Assembly: GCA_963854835.1 (NCBI GenBank)
Contig: OY978525.1
Coordinates: 116,759,018-116,823,017 of the forward strand
Direction of reading: 5' to 3'
Source of the DNA: Megamerina dolium
Lineage: Eukaryota; Arthropoda; Insecta; Diptera; Megamerinidae
DNA length: 64,000 bases
The notes under the pieces: model-generated
The model's database searches: none
Seen by the model: only the letters and a program-made list of their open reading frames with translations
Told to the model about the DNA's origin: nothing
Position numbers and translations under genes: made by a program
Shown: piece after piece, positions 33,140 to 44,939 of the stretch
Numbering within the stretch: the stretch's first letter is position 1
Layout of the letters: each line of letters opens with the position of its first letter

Positions 33140-34845
33140 AAACATCCATCATACCACTGTATTGTTAGTAAGAACGTTAGTATTGTTATATATATTGATA
33201 AAAAACGAAATTAGTTATTTTATATTATTTTCCACTTATTTTTTTAAGTCCTATTTACGAATAAACAAGCTATATTTTTATAAAAGATGTCAAAAATGCT
33301 ATATTTTGTTTGTTTGAAAGTACCAACAATTATCTGCCATTATTGAGCTTTTGTGTCTCTCAGCTGATTGTCATAAATTGGAATTCCATGAAAATGAGAC
33401 TAAAGCAAATTTCAGGTGGTAGCATTACGACAACAACTAGAACATTACAGTTCAGACTAAAGCTGTAAACATACTCATTGCGACAGCAGCATTGCAACAC
33501 GACGGCAAGATGGCGTCTGCAACAAAAATCATCAAATACATTTTTCTAAACATAAAAGGTATAAATACAATAAATTTCATGAAACATCCCACAAATTAAT
33601 TAATTCGTAGTATTTCGAGCAAAAAAAAAGAAGAAAAGGTAAATGTAGTTATTTCAGAGTTGCTATTTGCTTACATCTATGTTGTTTGTTAAAATAGAAA
33701 TAAATTCAAGGCGAAAATTGCGCCATTGTGCCACAACGTCGTCGAAATAAGTAATCCAAGTTATCAAAGTGTTGACAGTTATTGCGTTGTTGCAGTCGCA
33801 GTCAAACTGTTTACTGTTTTAATAATATCGTACTGTCATGGGTATAAGATTGTTGCATTGAAAATGTGTTATTGTATTCAATATAAAAATGAATAATGTA
33901 CTCTAAAATGTATATTTTTAGGCATTGCTTTTCCCAATAGCGATCACAATTTAATTACGAGTATGCGCAACAAAAAATGAATACTATGCTCAGGATTCGA
34001 AAAAATTCGACTTACCACTAGGGCGTAACCAAATTACGAAGTGCATTCGTATATGATATCTAATATGCCATTAATTTGAGAATATGAAATGTTTAAGTCA
34101 CCCTGTATTTAAACAGATGAAAGTAGTCTTTAGGTGGCACATGTTGCATTTGTTTAATTGTTTAATCTGTTATTATCGTTATTTTTGTCTTCGATGTACA
34201 TAAAAATTATTATTTCTTTATTCTATTCTTTGACTGTGACGTGGGAAGTGCGGATCGGCATATTTTAAAAATAACAATCAACATTCAACTAAACACAATA
34301 CAAAATATTAAATTGAACATTAAAAACATTTTAATTTACACAAATACAATTACACATACAGTACACGTTGAAATACATAATAAAAAAAGTGTTGAATAAA
34401 TTAAATAAAAACGTTAAAAGTGTTATTTAATATAAAACTCATAAAATTATTTCCGATTTTTACATGAAATAAGTATATTATAAGTCCATAATAGAAAAAC
34501 TTTAATTCTGTCGCCATTTATCAGTTTCAGCTGCAGATACGACAATTTTAACTGCATACGCAAATTGTACTTGTCGTCGTGTTGTAATATTGGTGTCGCA
34601 ATGAATTTGTTCCGAACAGTATTATCCACAATCCAACGAACAGCTGATGGCCGCTATATATGACAATCGAATGACACAAGCACGCATTGTATGGGGAAGT
34701 GTTCAGTGTAATTTTGCAAATGGTGGTCTTTTATTGGGGTGCTCGCAAAATTTTTTCACTCTGAAATTAAAAGTAATTTTGATAAAATTGTATTACATTT
34801 TCTATAGCATATCCCGCCAAATTTTACGTGTTATAAGATAGATAC
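33140..34845. other. non-coding, Arc2 3' UTR then Tfb1 upstream region
   Basis: After the Arc2 poly(A) signal no gene was recognised. The last 200 bp must contain the Tfb1 promoter; no core motif was assigned. Confidence 0.4.
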
Positions 34846-34848
34846 AGT

Positions 34849-37010
34849 ATGACCACCAGCAGTGAGGATGTTCTCCTGCAAATGGGCGAGGTGCGTTATA
34901 AGAAGGGTGATGGCACACTGTACGTAATGAATGAACGACTGGCTTGGATGGCTGAACACCGTGATACTGTAGCGGTTTCACATCGTTTTGCTGATATTAA
35001 AAGTAAAAATAATACATTTGATTCAATACTGTATAGTGTAAAATGTTGAATGATTGCGCATTTATTGTAGTGCAAAAAATTTCACCAGAGGGCAAACCGA
35101 AAGTGCAGCTGCAAGTGGTGTTACATGATGGTAATAGTTCAACGTTTCATTTCGTTAATCGTAATGGTCAACAGGCAATGTTGGCCGATCGTGATAAAGT
35201 AAAGGAATTACTGCAACAATTGCTGCCCAATTTTAAACGCAAAGTGGACAAGGAGTTGGAGGAGAAGAATCGCATATTGTCCGAGAATCCGAATTTGTTG
35301 CAATTATATAAAGATTTAGTGATAACTCAAGTTTTGACCAGCGAGGAATTTTGGGCTACACACGCTAAAGATCATGCTATGAAGAAAATCAACAAGAAAC
35401 AGGAAATTGGTATGCCAAATTTGGCAACAGTTTTTTGAGCAAATATTAATGTACATGCATTTCTTCGTAGGCGTGTCTGGTGCATTCCTTGCCGATATCA
35501 AACCACAGACCGATGGTTGTAATGGCTTAAAATATAATCTAACTGCCGATATTATTCACTGCATATTTAAAACATATCCAGCAGTTAAACGCAAACATCA
35601 AGAGAATGTGCCCGCTAAAATGACAGAATCAGAATTTTGGACAAAATTCTTTCAGTCACATTACTTTCATCGTGATCGTATTACGGCCGGTTCAAAGGAT
35701 ATATTCACTGAATGTGGCAAAATCGATGATCAGACATTGAAGGCAGCTGTACAACAGGGTTCTGGTGATCCATTGCTCGATTTAAAACAATTCGAAGATG
35801 TGCCACTCGAAGAGGGTTTCTGTAGTGTGGCTGGTGATCGAAATGTGGTGAACAGTGGCAACATTGTGCATCAGAATATGATCAAACGGTTTAATCAACA
35901 TTCAATAATGGTAAGAGTGAATTTCCATAATAATAGGTGACATATTTTTGTAATCAATTCGATTTTCTCATAACTTTTGTGAAGGTGCTGAAAACTTGCA
36001 CAGATGTGAATAGTGCCCCCGCTGGAAGTGGTCCAGCGCCGGTTGCAAGCTCCTCAAAATCAAAAGACAGCAAGCAGGGAGATAGCTCCAATGGCATTAA
36101 TGGTAATACAGAAAAATCCAAACATAAAGACAACAAATTTAATGAAGCAACTATCTCAGCGAATGCACAACAGACTAGCTCAAACAGTAATACTCCAGAG
36201 AAACCCGCAAAACGTCAACGCATAATTGAAAAAATTCACTACGAAGATTTGGGTGAACCGCAAGTGGATTCTGACGATGAAACGGATGCCAGCAAGAAGG
36301 TGATCAAAAAATCACAACAAATATCATTGGCCAAAGTTGAACGCTATTTGCATGGTCCTGTTCCAATGTCCAGCCATGACACGTATGAGGATTCACGACG
36401 TATGGAAGATGTTCAGTACAATTTAATACGATCCACAGAGGCGTGGACACAACGTACACCGCATAAAGTGCTTGTTAGCTCAACAGCAGCCGTAAATGCG
36501 CTCGGTGAGCTTAGTCCTGGCGGTGCATTAATGCGTGGTTTTCAGGAGCAATCAGCTGGACGTAAGTACATTGTATGCTATGTGATACAATATGGTTCAT
36601 AATTGACTCGGATCATTATTATTTGTTACAGAGCTTGTGCCAGCCGATTTTGAAAAGGATTTGCGTAATTTATATTTGGCATTGTCTGAATTGTTGAAAC
36701 ATTTCTGGAATTGTTTCCCACCCACCACGCCAGAGTTGGAGGAGAAAGCAACACGAATGCATGAGGCATTACAACGTTTTAAAATGGCAAAATTAGTACA
36801 TTTTGAAGTAAGCGAAAATTAATTGCAATTATGTGTATTGAAATATGGTCTAAATTGAATTGAATTATCCATTATACATATTAGAATCGTGCCATGCATG
36901 AGCTATCACCTTTGGGTTCTTCACTGACACAACACCTCAATCGCTTGTTGCAAGCGGCCAATTCAAAATACGCTACATGGCAAGACAGGAAAATGCGTCA
37001 GCACAGATAG
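34849..37010 (+). CDS. Tfb1: TFIIH subunit p62 (Tfb1/GTF2H1), six exons
   Basis: Exons 34,849-35,002, 35,071-35,409, 35,471-35,910, 35,985-36,561, 36,632-36,807 and 36,885-37,010 join in frame (all GT-AG, introns 60-80 bp) to give 603 residues. The N-terminal PH domain begins [19 protein letters not shown] and continues [18 protein letters not shown]. Two BSD domains follow, with [13 protein letters not shown] and [21 protein letters not shown] low-complexity linker rich in Ser/Asn/Lys (exon 4) leads to the conserved [14 protein letters not shown] and [19 protein letters not shown]. The end ATWQDRK matches the human TWQSRR terminus. p62 scaffolds TFIIH, serving RNA polymerase II initiation and nucleotide excision repair in the nucleus. 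AATAAA at 37,381. The frame stays open after the stop. Confidence 0.96.
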
Positions 37011-37172
37011 CAAAAATTCAATAGTCAGCATCATCTTCATGATCAAGATCATCATCATCATCATCATCATCATGATCAATACCAGTACCAGCAATATCGC
37101 CATCACCATCACAATCACCTCTATCAATATCCACATGAAAAAATACCTACAATGGTTTCAGATATTATTTAA
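37011..37172 (+). other. in-frame extension after the Tfb1 stop (readthrough candidate)
   Basis: Directly after the TAG at 37,008-37,010, and followed by C, the same frame stays open for 53 codons to a TAA at 37,170. It encodes a His/Gln/Tyr-rich segment: QKFNSQHHLHDQD, eight His codons in a row, then DQYQYQQYRHHHHNHLYQYP and EKIPTMVSDII. The codon-ordered CAT/CAA/CAG/TAT content lies beyond the conserved p62 C-terminus. UAG-C is a leaky stop context, and fly genes show frequent readthrough. It may instead be a repeat-bearing 3' UTR. Confidence 0.4.
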
Positions 37173-37174
37173 AT

Positions 37175-38040
37175 GAACTACAAAATACAACTACTAGTTA
37201 TATAGATACATATATGTAAATGTAAAAAGAATACAAACTATTAAAGTTAAAAGAAAAAATATCCGAAGACAAAAAAAAAAAAAACGCTTAAAGTGCGTAT
37301 AAATACTTGAATCTATAATTTAGAAAAGTACTTTGTTACTATTATAAGCAGTCAAATAATGATATAATGTCAAACATTCAAATAAAATAGGAAGAAAAGA
37401 GCAACAATTTCCATGTAAAATATATAGAATATATAAATGACATTTTAACAACTACAATTCGTCTATGTATAATTTTTGTTTATTAGTTTCTTAGTATATA
37501 TTGAGAGCAATTGATAGCATATGACCAGTAAATAGGACGTAAACTGAAATAATGTAACTTCACTGCTACCTACATACATATACGAGTAGATTCTTAGTCT
37601 ACAGTCTTAGCGCTGAAAAATGCTTTAAAGCATTTCCATCTACATAAATAATATATGTGACCTAATAAACTCCATTATATACCCAACAAAGTTATAACTT
37701 CTTGAGTCAATTATTATCATTAAGCATTTTACTGAAAATTTTTCGTTCTATGTATTGTGACGTATATGTTTATGTTCTTCGAAATCGATATGTGGTATTT
37801 GTTTTTATTGACTCTTCTAATTAGCAACACTCAACTTTGTGTAATACGCGGCAACAGCGCGTATCGTAATATTAAGACAACCAACCATAGCAACATGTTC
37901 TAATTTTATTTTTTTGTTATAATTTTTAACATCGCATAATTCTCTTAATTTAGTTTCACATTGTAAATGGTCAGCGTCAAATGATGAGCTGTTGGGAACA
38001 CAATTTATAAAATATAAATATATAGTGGTAAAAATATTTA
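37175..38040. other. Tfb1 3' UTR and intergenic
   Basis: Holds the likely Tfb1 poly(A) signal at 37,381-37,386. The rest is AT-rich with no recognised gene. Confidence 0.5.
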
Positions 38041-38043
38041 AAT

Positions 38044-39107
38044 ATGCATTTTAATCAAATAATTATCCACATCATTCTGTGGTTATTGAATTGCTCAAAT
38101 TGCTGGTGTGCCCTATTCTATCCCACAAATAGTGCGTATGGTGTAAGTATAATCGTGTGTATGAGAATATGTAGAGTAGAATCGCTAGGCTAATTTCTTT
38201 CATTATATTATCTATCAAAGATATTTGCCGCTATAGCTGTCCCCTTAGACTTGCCACATCGTAGTGTGTTTGTCTCATATAATTTTGAAGCGAATTATAA
38301 TTTGCCAGCTACATGGGGCATACCACCAATTGCTGTAAGTATATATGGGATATTTAGATGTGCAGAGAATTAAGAAAATCGAATCGAATGACTTAAGCCA
38401 CAAACTTGTTTCCGCTTCAGACTGGCATTGAAGACGAAGATTGGTATGGTGAGGGTCAAGGACGTGCGACAGCATGCGCAAATTGTACGGTAACAAATGA
38501 ATCTGCTGATGATGATTCAGATGTCTACAATAATAGTACCCAGCCCACTAATAGTAGTGAAAATAAATCAAAAGCGAATACTAAGAATTCTGAGAATACT
38601 GAAAATCGTGAACGAAGATCTCTATTAACACGTACACATTTCTATCATATAATCAAAGATAAATTAGAGAGGTACATATAGCCAAAATACATATATACAT
38701 TTTTAATAATTATAATAATACTTATATAATTTGTGCGCACACATTTTAGAAGTGGCTACAATGGTGAACCATGTCTATTTCGTCTAATATGTGAAATAAA
38801 TGCATCAGAATTGGGTGAAGTAAATGGAGTTTTGGGTACTTTAATACATATACTATTTTCGTGAGTATTTATTATTAATGCTATATTATCCGTTATCTTT
38901 ATTATTAACCATTTAAAATTTTTTAAATATAAATCTAGGCCAAGCACTTCAAAATATGAACATCTCTCATTGTCATACTATCAAGCTGAAGAGGATGGTG
39001 CAAATGATCAATGTCATTATTATGAAGAAGAATGTAAAGAAAATGTATTAAATTTAATATCGGCACCATTAGATGAAATTATGAATGATCTAATGGAGGG
39101 CAAATAG
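38044..39107 (+). CDS. DM4/12 family secreted protein, five exons
   Basis: Exons 38,044-38,142, 38,221-38,334, 38,421-38,671, 38,750-38,860 and 38,939-39,107 join to 247 residues, all with GT-AG introns. A signal peptide (IIIHIILWLLNCSNCWC) precedes the family start LFYPTNSAYGIFAAIAVPLD followed by LPHRSVFVSYNFEANYNLP. The C-terminal DM4/12 cysteine domain reads GYNGEPCLFRLICEI and later QCHYYEEECKENVLNLI. Between them (about residues 88-135) is an Asn/Ser/Asp-rich insert with several N-glycosylation sequons, ending in a RERR furin-type site. The family is insect-specific, secreted or membrane-associated, and of unknown function. AATAAA at 39,355-39,360. Confidence 0.9.
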
Positions 39108-39109
39108 TA

Positions 39110-39880
39110 AATAGGATGATATAGTTTGTGTAGTTTAAGTAGTTTATAAGTTAAGTGCTTAAAAAGTGTTGGGCAAATTGTGAAACATGTTGATCGTTTA
39201 TGTAGATAACATAATTGGAATTGATATCAGTGTAGAAATATTATAATGAAAATCACAGCATTAAAAGTGTCGCCGAGATTTCATCGTCATGTACCAACGT
39301 CTTCGATGTAATTTAATTTAAAGATATAAATTAAAATCTTCAAAATTTTGTATGAATAAAAATTAACTACGTTCATATTTGAAATAATGATGTTTCATAT
39401 ACATAATATATCTACTGGAATGTTCATTGTATGAAGAAACGACAAAAGAGAAATCATTGTGACCATGTTTTAAATTTTCTCCGTATTCTTAATTGAATGT
39501 ATTTTTGTATTTGAAATATGAGATATTTTATTGGTTCTAAAATGTGCCTTTTACAAAATTATTTTTTAAAGCTTTGCTGTGCTTTTAAATTCTCTATTTG
39601 TTATATTTATCACTTTGCATTTTAAATGTTTTCCTTTTAAAACATGGTCACCTTATTAGCTCTCATAGCATCAGGAGAGAACACTTATCTCTTATCATCG
39701 GTATTCTCGGAGAGTACAAAAAAACAAAATGGAGACTTACTCTGCCGGCCTTTGTACCGTCTGTGCATTAAGCTGGATCAACTTTTTGCTAGTTATGCTT
39801 AAGAGTAGAATATATAATCTGAATTATTTCAAATTAAACATTTGGAACAAAATCTTCTATTCGGGCTAAATAACAGGCCA
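39110..39880. other. DM4/12 gene 3' UTR and intergenic
   Basis: After the poly(A) signal at 39,355 nothing was recognised. Confidence 0.4.
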
Positions 39881-39889
39881 TTCAATAAG

Positions 39890-41050
39890 TGTGTAGGATG
39901 ACACATAGATGGCGTTACTAGAATATTTCCATCTGATTTTTATTGAGTTCTAACCTTTAAACGACAAGTGTATATAATTGAAAATCTAACAATTGTTTCG
40001 TGAGTTATAGCATTTTGTGTGAAGCAACTTTTGTTATTAAAAAAAAAAATGGTGAAAAGTGAATTTCGTGTTTTGATAAAAAATTGCTTTTTGATGAAAA
40101 AGAAATACAGTGGAAACCAAAAAATGCCTTGATAAACATTATCCGGACTCTGCTCCATCGAAACAAATGGTAGAAAAGTGGATTGCTGAATTTAAACGTA
40201 GTCGTACCAGCACAAACGATGCAGACGATTGAGCATCCACTGCCCAATTATGGCTGCTATTTCAGAAAACATCAAAAAAATCCACAAATTGGTTATGAAC
40301 GATCGCAAATTGAAGGTGCACGAGCTAGCTGACATTATAAAGATATCAGATAGTAGTGTTTCTACCATTTTACACAAACATTTAGATATGCGAAAGCTCT
40401 GTGCAAAGTAGGTTCCGCGTGAGCTCACAGTCGACCAAAAACAACAACGTACCGATGTTTCAACGTACATATTGTTTTGGTGCTGTTAAACCGAATTCTA
40501 TCGTCGATATGTGACAATGGATGAAACATGGCTTCACCATTACACACCTAAATCCAATAGACAGTCAGCTGAGTAGACAGCAGTCGACGAATCGAATCCA
40601 AAGCGAACAAAGACGCAACAGTCGGCCGGTAAGGTGATGGAGTCTGTATTTTGGTATGCGAAAGGAATAATATTCATTTACTATATCGAAAAACGGAAAC
40701 ACCTTCAACAGCCACTATTATTGTGAACTTTTGGACCGAGTAAAGGCTGAAATCGCAAAAAGTGTTTTTTTTTTTACCAAGACAATGCATCGTGTCACAA
40801 ATTGATGAAAACAATGGCAAAATTGAATGAATTGGTCCTCGAATTGCTTCCCCATCCACCGTATTCTCCAGATTTAGCCTCCAGCGACTTTTTCCTGTTT
40901 TCTGATTTCAAGAGAATCTCAAGAGAAATTGAAGTCCGATAATGCAGTAATCGTTGAAACTGAGGCATACTTTGTCGAGAAAGAGAAATCGTACTATAAA
41001 AGTGCTATCGCACACACTTAATAATGCTTGTGCTGGAACGCAATCAAAGT
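39890..41050 (+). mobile_element. decayed mariner, DD34D type
   Basis: Frame-shifted fragments in mariner order: EFRVLIKNCFLMKKKYSG, HYPDSAPSKQMVEKWIAEFK (HTH), MNDRKLKVHELADIIKISDS, RRYVTMDETWLHHYTPKS (first Asp), QSAGKVMESVFWYAKGIIF, a YQDNASCHKLMKTM block (second Asp), and PHPPYSPDLASSDFFLF (third Asp). There are 34 residues between the last two, the classic spacing. Several stops make it inactive. Terminal repeats not found. The deleted DD41D copy lies about 60 bp downstream. Confidence 0.87.
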
Positions 41051-41116
41051 GTCATCAAATTTTCACCAAGTGTTTGTAAATGTTTTAGGTTAAGAAGTTG
41101 CATTTATATAAATATA

Positions 41117-42044
41117 AAGGTTATCCATTTCGCGGTTTCAAAAGTATAGGGCTAGAATTCGACATCTGTCAAACTGAGTTGTTAAAACAATTTTTTTCTT
41201 TTTCAGTTCAAAGTCTGACATTTGCGAAAATGGATCGCTTAACTATCGCACAACGCATTAAAATTGTAAAAACCTACTACAAAAATGGTGATTCTGCCAC
41301 AGCCACATATCGTGCTTTAAGAGGAGATTATGGTTTACATAATCGTCCAACTACGCAAGCAATTGGCAAAATTGTGAAAAAATATGAAGAGACTGGATCG
41401 GTTACAGATATTGTAAGGCCTGTGCATCATCGTTTCGCTCGTACCACCGAAAATATCGCTGCTGTAAGTGAAAGTGTTGCCGAAGACCCGAATGTGTGGA
41501 TGGAACGACTGTCACCGTCAATTCGGAGCGTTATGGTCATATGATAACCGACTTTTTTTTGCCTGCTATTGAAGAATACGACTTAGAGAATATGTGGTTT
41601 CAACAAGACGGTGCCACATGCCACACAACTCGAGTGAATATGGCTTTATTGCAAGAGAAATTTTCTGGCCACGTAATTTCTCGTCGTGGTGTTATCAAGT
41701 GGCCACCAAGATCATGCGATTTGACACCGCTTGACTTTTTTTTGTGGGGCTACGCGAAAGACCGTGTTTATGCAGATAAACCTTTAACTCTTGAGCAGCT
41801 AAAAACCAACATTCGTCACGTTATGGCTGAGATACCGCCCAATATGTGTCAAAAAGTGGTCGAAAATTACCTCAAAAGAATCGATGCTTGCAACAATTCG
41901 CGTGGTGGTCATTTAAATGATGTAGTATTTCACACATAATGTCAACGTTCAAACTTTATAATAAAAAAGAAATATCATGATAAAAAATATTTTATATGTG
42001 TTTTATTTACATTTACTTTTGAAACCGCAAAATGGATAACCCTT
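41117..42044 (+). mobile_element. internally deleted copy of the DD41D mariner
   Basis: Flanked by TA at 41,115-41,116 and 42,045-42,046. It has the same ends as the intact element (AAGGTTATCCATTTCGCGG, one G lost; right end GGATAACCCTT). The sequence is almost identical to 9753-11,057 except that about 377 bp is missing at 41,495, joining the codons of AEDPNV to those of DGTTVTV. This removes the first catalytic Asp and shifts the frame. The remaining open segments (41,098-41,544 and 41,496-41,939) are non-functional halves. Such deletion derivatives arise from abortive gap repair and can be mobilised by the intact copy. Confidence 0.93.
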
Positions 42045-42173
42045 TACTTCCGAAAGATGCTTTCAAATAAAACAAACAATTTCAAAATCGCCTCAGTAGG
42101 TGTGGAATAAATGCGTCGAAATTAAAAACACGTAAATAATGAGAGAAAGAATATAAATTTTCTTTAATAATTA

Positions 42174-42732
42174 TCACACAACATAATTTTCATAAGCATT
42201 TGAAGGATTATAACACATGCCAGTATCATCTTGCTTTCCACTATTATCCAAATACTGATATATATTGTAATCATCATCATCATCATCATTATCATAGTTG
42301 TCATCGTTACTTAAAAGTTGTAGATACTGCTGCTCATTCATTATTTTATTTAAATTATGACGTATTAATTCCACATTTATATGGCCATACTCTAGCATAC
42401 GTTCCAATATTTCCGCATCATAGATATTAGCATCACCAATATAGGGATCATATTCGGCCATGATGCCATCATCACAGCCTCCATATGTGCTTGTGTCATC
42501 TTCATAAGCATTGTCATCTTTATTCCAATGTGTTTCATCGGAGATACCAAAACGTTTTAGATCTTGCTGTAGATTGAATTTTTAAATTGTAAGTATGATA
42601 ATTTATAAATGTGTGTGTGTGTGTGTGTTTCTAAGAAGTAACCTCATTATCTATAATAAAATCCTTTATAGAGGCTGCTGCTATTGTCAATATCACAATA
42701 AGTATAAACAAAAATGCGTAAACAATATGCAT
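42174..42732 (-). CDS. unknown small acidic secreted protein, two exons
   Basis: Exon 1 (42,732-42,643) encodes MHIVYAFLFILIVILTIAAA, a clean signal peptide, then SIKDFIIDNE. A GTTACT...CTACAG intron of 76 bp containing a (GT)n run follows. Exon 2 (42,566-42,174) continues in frame with QDLKRFGISDETHWNKDD to give 160 residues. The middle has MAEYDPYIGDANIYDAEILE and RMLEYGHINVELIRHNLNKI (probable helix), then a run of six Asp from a GAT/ATC microsatellite and a Tyr/Asn-rich tail ending YENYVV. I do not recognise the family. The donor is weak, so the first exon is a model. Neither strand shows a competing gene. Confidence 0.6.
42610..42629. repeat. (GT)n microsatellite within intron
   Basis: About ten GT repeats within the intron of the small secreted-protein gene. 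Confidence 0.85.
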
Positions 42733-42734
42733 AC

Positions 42735-43215
42735 TTTCAAATTAGTTTCAACTTTCACAGATATCTGTTTGCACTACAATCGTTTAGCATTACCAATGCT
42801 CTAATATCTACTGCAATATGGTCCCGATTAACATGCATAATGTACCATGAAAACTCTAATTAAGACTATTTTCCCAATTTCCCCAAATTGCCCATTTTGT
42901 TTTTTGTTTCAATAGATCATGAATGATTATACATACCATATAATTGATATAGAGATGAATTTGTGATTTAAAAAATTCACCTGTCATCATTTATCTACAT
43001 TAGCTGATTAATCTTTCCTCTTCAATGCCCTTGATTCTATTAAAATATGTATAATTTAGTGGTGGTAGTTTAATTATTCCAGAATACCCATACCAATTTC
43101 ACATAATAACACCACAAAAAAAAAAAAAATTATGGCTACTTTAAATGCTTTTTCATGTTTGTATTATGAATTGAAAAACTCAAGAAAAAATTGTTGATGG
43201 AATGAAGTTGAACAT
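42735..43215. other. non-coding, nothing recognised
   Basis: AT-rich promoter-side flank of the small secreted-protein gene. Confidence 0.4.
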
Positions 43216-43219
43216 TGTT

Positions 43220-43749
43220 ATAGCCTAGACAGACGGCGGCCTAATTCCGGATTATCGAGTTAATTCGAATTAACTCGGGCATTAACTGCAACTAATCCGC
43301 ATAAACTCTATGAGTTAATTCTCAAAATAAAAGAGGATTAGAGCAATTTGCGATGGCAACACTGCTGAAAATTGTCTATTGTGAATTTTTCTCCATCCAT
43401 TTGACAAAATATTAGGTATGTTCGCTTATAAAAAACTTTGAACAATTGTTAACAGTTTTCAACATGAAAAGCGTTGGCGAACAAATAAATCCAGCTGTCA
43501 ATTACGAACGGTGAATGTCAATTTACAAATTTCTGATAGTTTTCGGTTCACATACTACTTGTAGATTTTCTCATATCGCGAGTGACAGATGACAGAAATT
43601 GATAGTGATAGTAATGAAAGTGGACAGACCTAATAAAACAGCAATCAACCGTTTAGTTAATCCGCAATACTGCCGTCTGTCAGGTTATTATTTTATTCGG
43701 ATTAAGTGCGCCGGTAATCCGGAATTAGGCTGCCGTCTGTCTAGGCTAT
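43220..43749. mobile_element. ~530-bp MITE, copy A
   Basis: The ends are inverted repeats: left ATAGCCTAGACAGACGGCGG followed by CCTAATTCCGGATTA, and right TAATCCGGAATTAGG followed by CTGCCGTCTGTCTAGGCTAT. No coding capacity. A diverged copy in the opposite orientation lies at 57,174-57,655. An inner CCGTCTGTCAGG near the right end suggests a nested or shorter alternative terminus. Superfamily not determined. Confidence 0.82.
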
Positions 43750-43934
43750 TACTGTGTGACGTATACATTTTCATCTCTTAAACGTGAACAAATCTGTTTA
43801 ATGGGTTTCACGAATTTTGAATAACGACAAAATAGAGGAAAATCATTGGTTTGCCTAAACTTTCATAGAATCGTTTGGAATTATGAAAAATGGTGTTCTA
43901 TAAGTACGACCGTACTCCATAGCATGTAGTTGAA

Positions 43935-44020
43935 ATGATGTTAATCCATCAAAAGTCAGCTTCACATGTGATGATGTTAATCCATCAAAAGTCAGCTTCA
44001 CATGTGATGATGTTAATATG
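43935..44020. repeat. 36-bp tandem repeat, 2.4 copies
   Basis: The unit beginning ATGATGTTAATCCATCAAAA occurs at 43,935 and 43,971, and partly at 44,007. The two full copies look identical. Confidence 0.92.
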
Positions 44021-44341
44021 ACAAACAATAGTCTACTGTCCGAGAGAAAAAATCGTAGCACGATCACTGTAACTGCTGATTGACATACAGAAATTTGTTT
44101 GCCGTAATTTTGAAGTTATTCTTTGAAAATCGGAAAACAGAGGAGCCCAGTAATTTCTGATCACTTCCATATATTTTAATTCGAGCGAAAAGTTTTAATT
44201 AGTGGCAGTCGTGCGGGAAGCATCAATGCAAATGAATGACAACATTTCAATTCAATTTTACTCTAAAAAATGTATGACCAATAGAAGAATTACAGAATGT
44301 TTAGTGCTAAAGAAAAACAAAAGGGTGGCAATTTAAGATAC

Positions 44342-44935
44342 TTACTAACTTATGTGGCCATAACAACCGAATATCGATTTAGGCCGAAAATAAGATGCTT
44401 CGCCAGCCATCTCTGTTCTTTGCTAGCTGGCGCCAGTTAGAAATTCCAAGCGCCGTCAGATTCTCCAGTACTTGGTCTTTCCACCGGAGGTTTGGTCTTC
44501 CTCTTCTGCGTCGTCCTCCAGCTGGTTCCGAATATAACATCTTCTTAGCTGGAGCGTGTTCTTCCATTCGCTCGACATGATCTAGCCAGCGCAGCCGCTG
44601 GATTTTGATGCGCTTTACTATGTCAATATCGGCATACAGCTCGTACAGCTCATGGTTGTACCTTATACGGTACTCGTCACCAACGCAAATAGGTCCAAAG
44701 ATCTTGCGTAGGACTTTTCTCTCGAAAACTCCAAGCATTCGCTCATCCGACGTGGAAATTGTCCAGGCTTCAGCGCCATATGTTAGGACAGGCATGATGA
44801 GAGACTTGTAGAGTGTAGTTTTCGTTCTTCGAGAGAGGGCTCGACTTCTCAATTGCTTACTCAGCCCAAAGTAACACCTGCTAGCAAGAGTTATCCTACG
44901 CATGTTCTCCAAGCTGACGTCATTACTGCTGTTAA
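44342..44935 (-). mobile_element. RTE-like LINE 3' end, best-preserved copy
   Basis: A minus-strand open frame of about 177 codons: MRRITLASRCYFGLSKQLRS, IMPVLTYGAEAWTISTSDER, LGVFERKVLRKIFGPICVGD, RIQRLRWLDHVERM-type block, GGRRRRGRPNLRWKDQV and ISNWRQLAKNRDGWRSILFS. This is the thumb and C-terminal part of a non-LTR reverse transcriptase. A short 3' UTR (TGGCCACATAAGT on the minus strand) follows. 5'-truncated, as usual for LINE insertions, but uninterrupted, hence fairly young. Confidence 0.9.
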
Positions 44936-44939
44936 TGCA

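Noticed and set aside
34447..34629. 60-codon minus-strand frame upstream of Tfb1
   Set aside because: Begins with GTG, no domain or splice context; not supported as a divergent gene.
37042..37070. CRISPR-like or regulatory reading of the (CAT)n tract
   Set aside because: Simple microsatellite in a eukaryotic genome, explained by the His run of the open frame.
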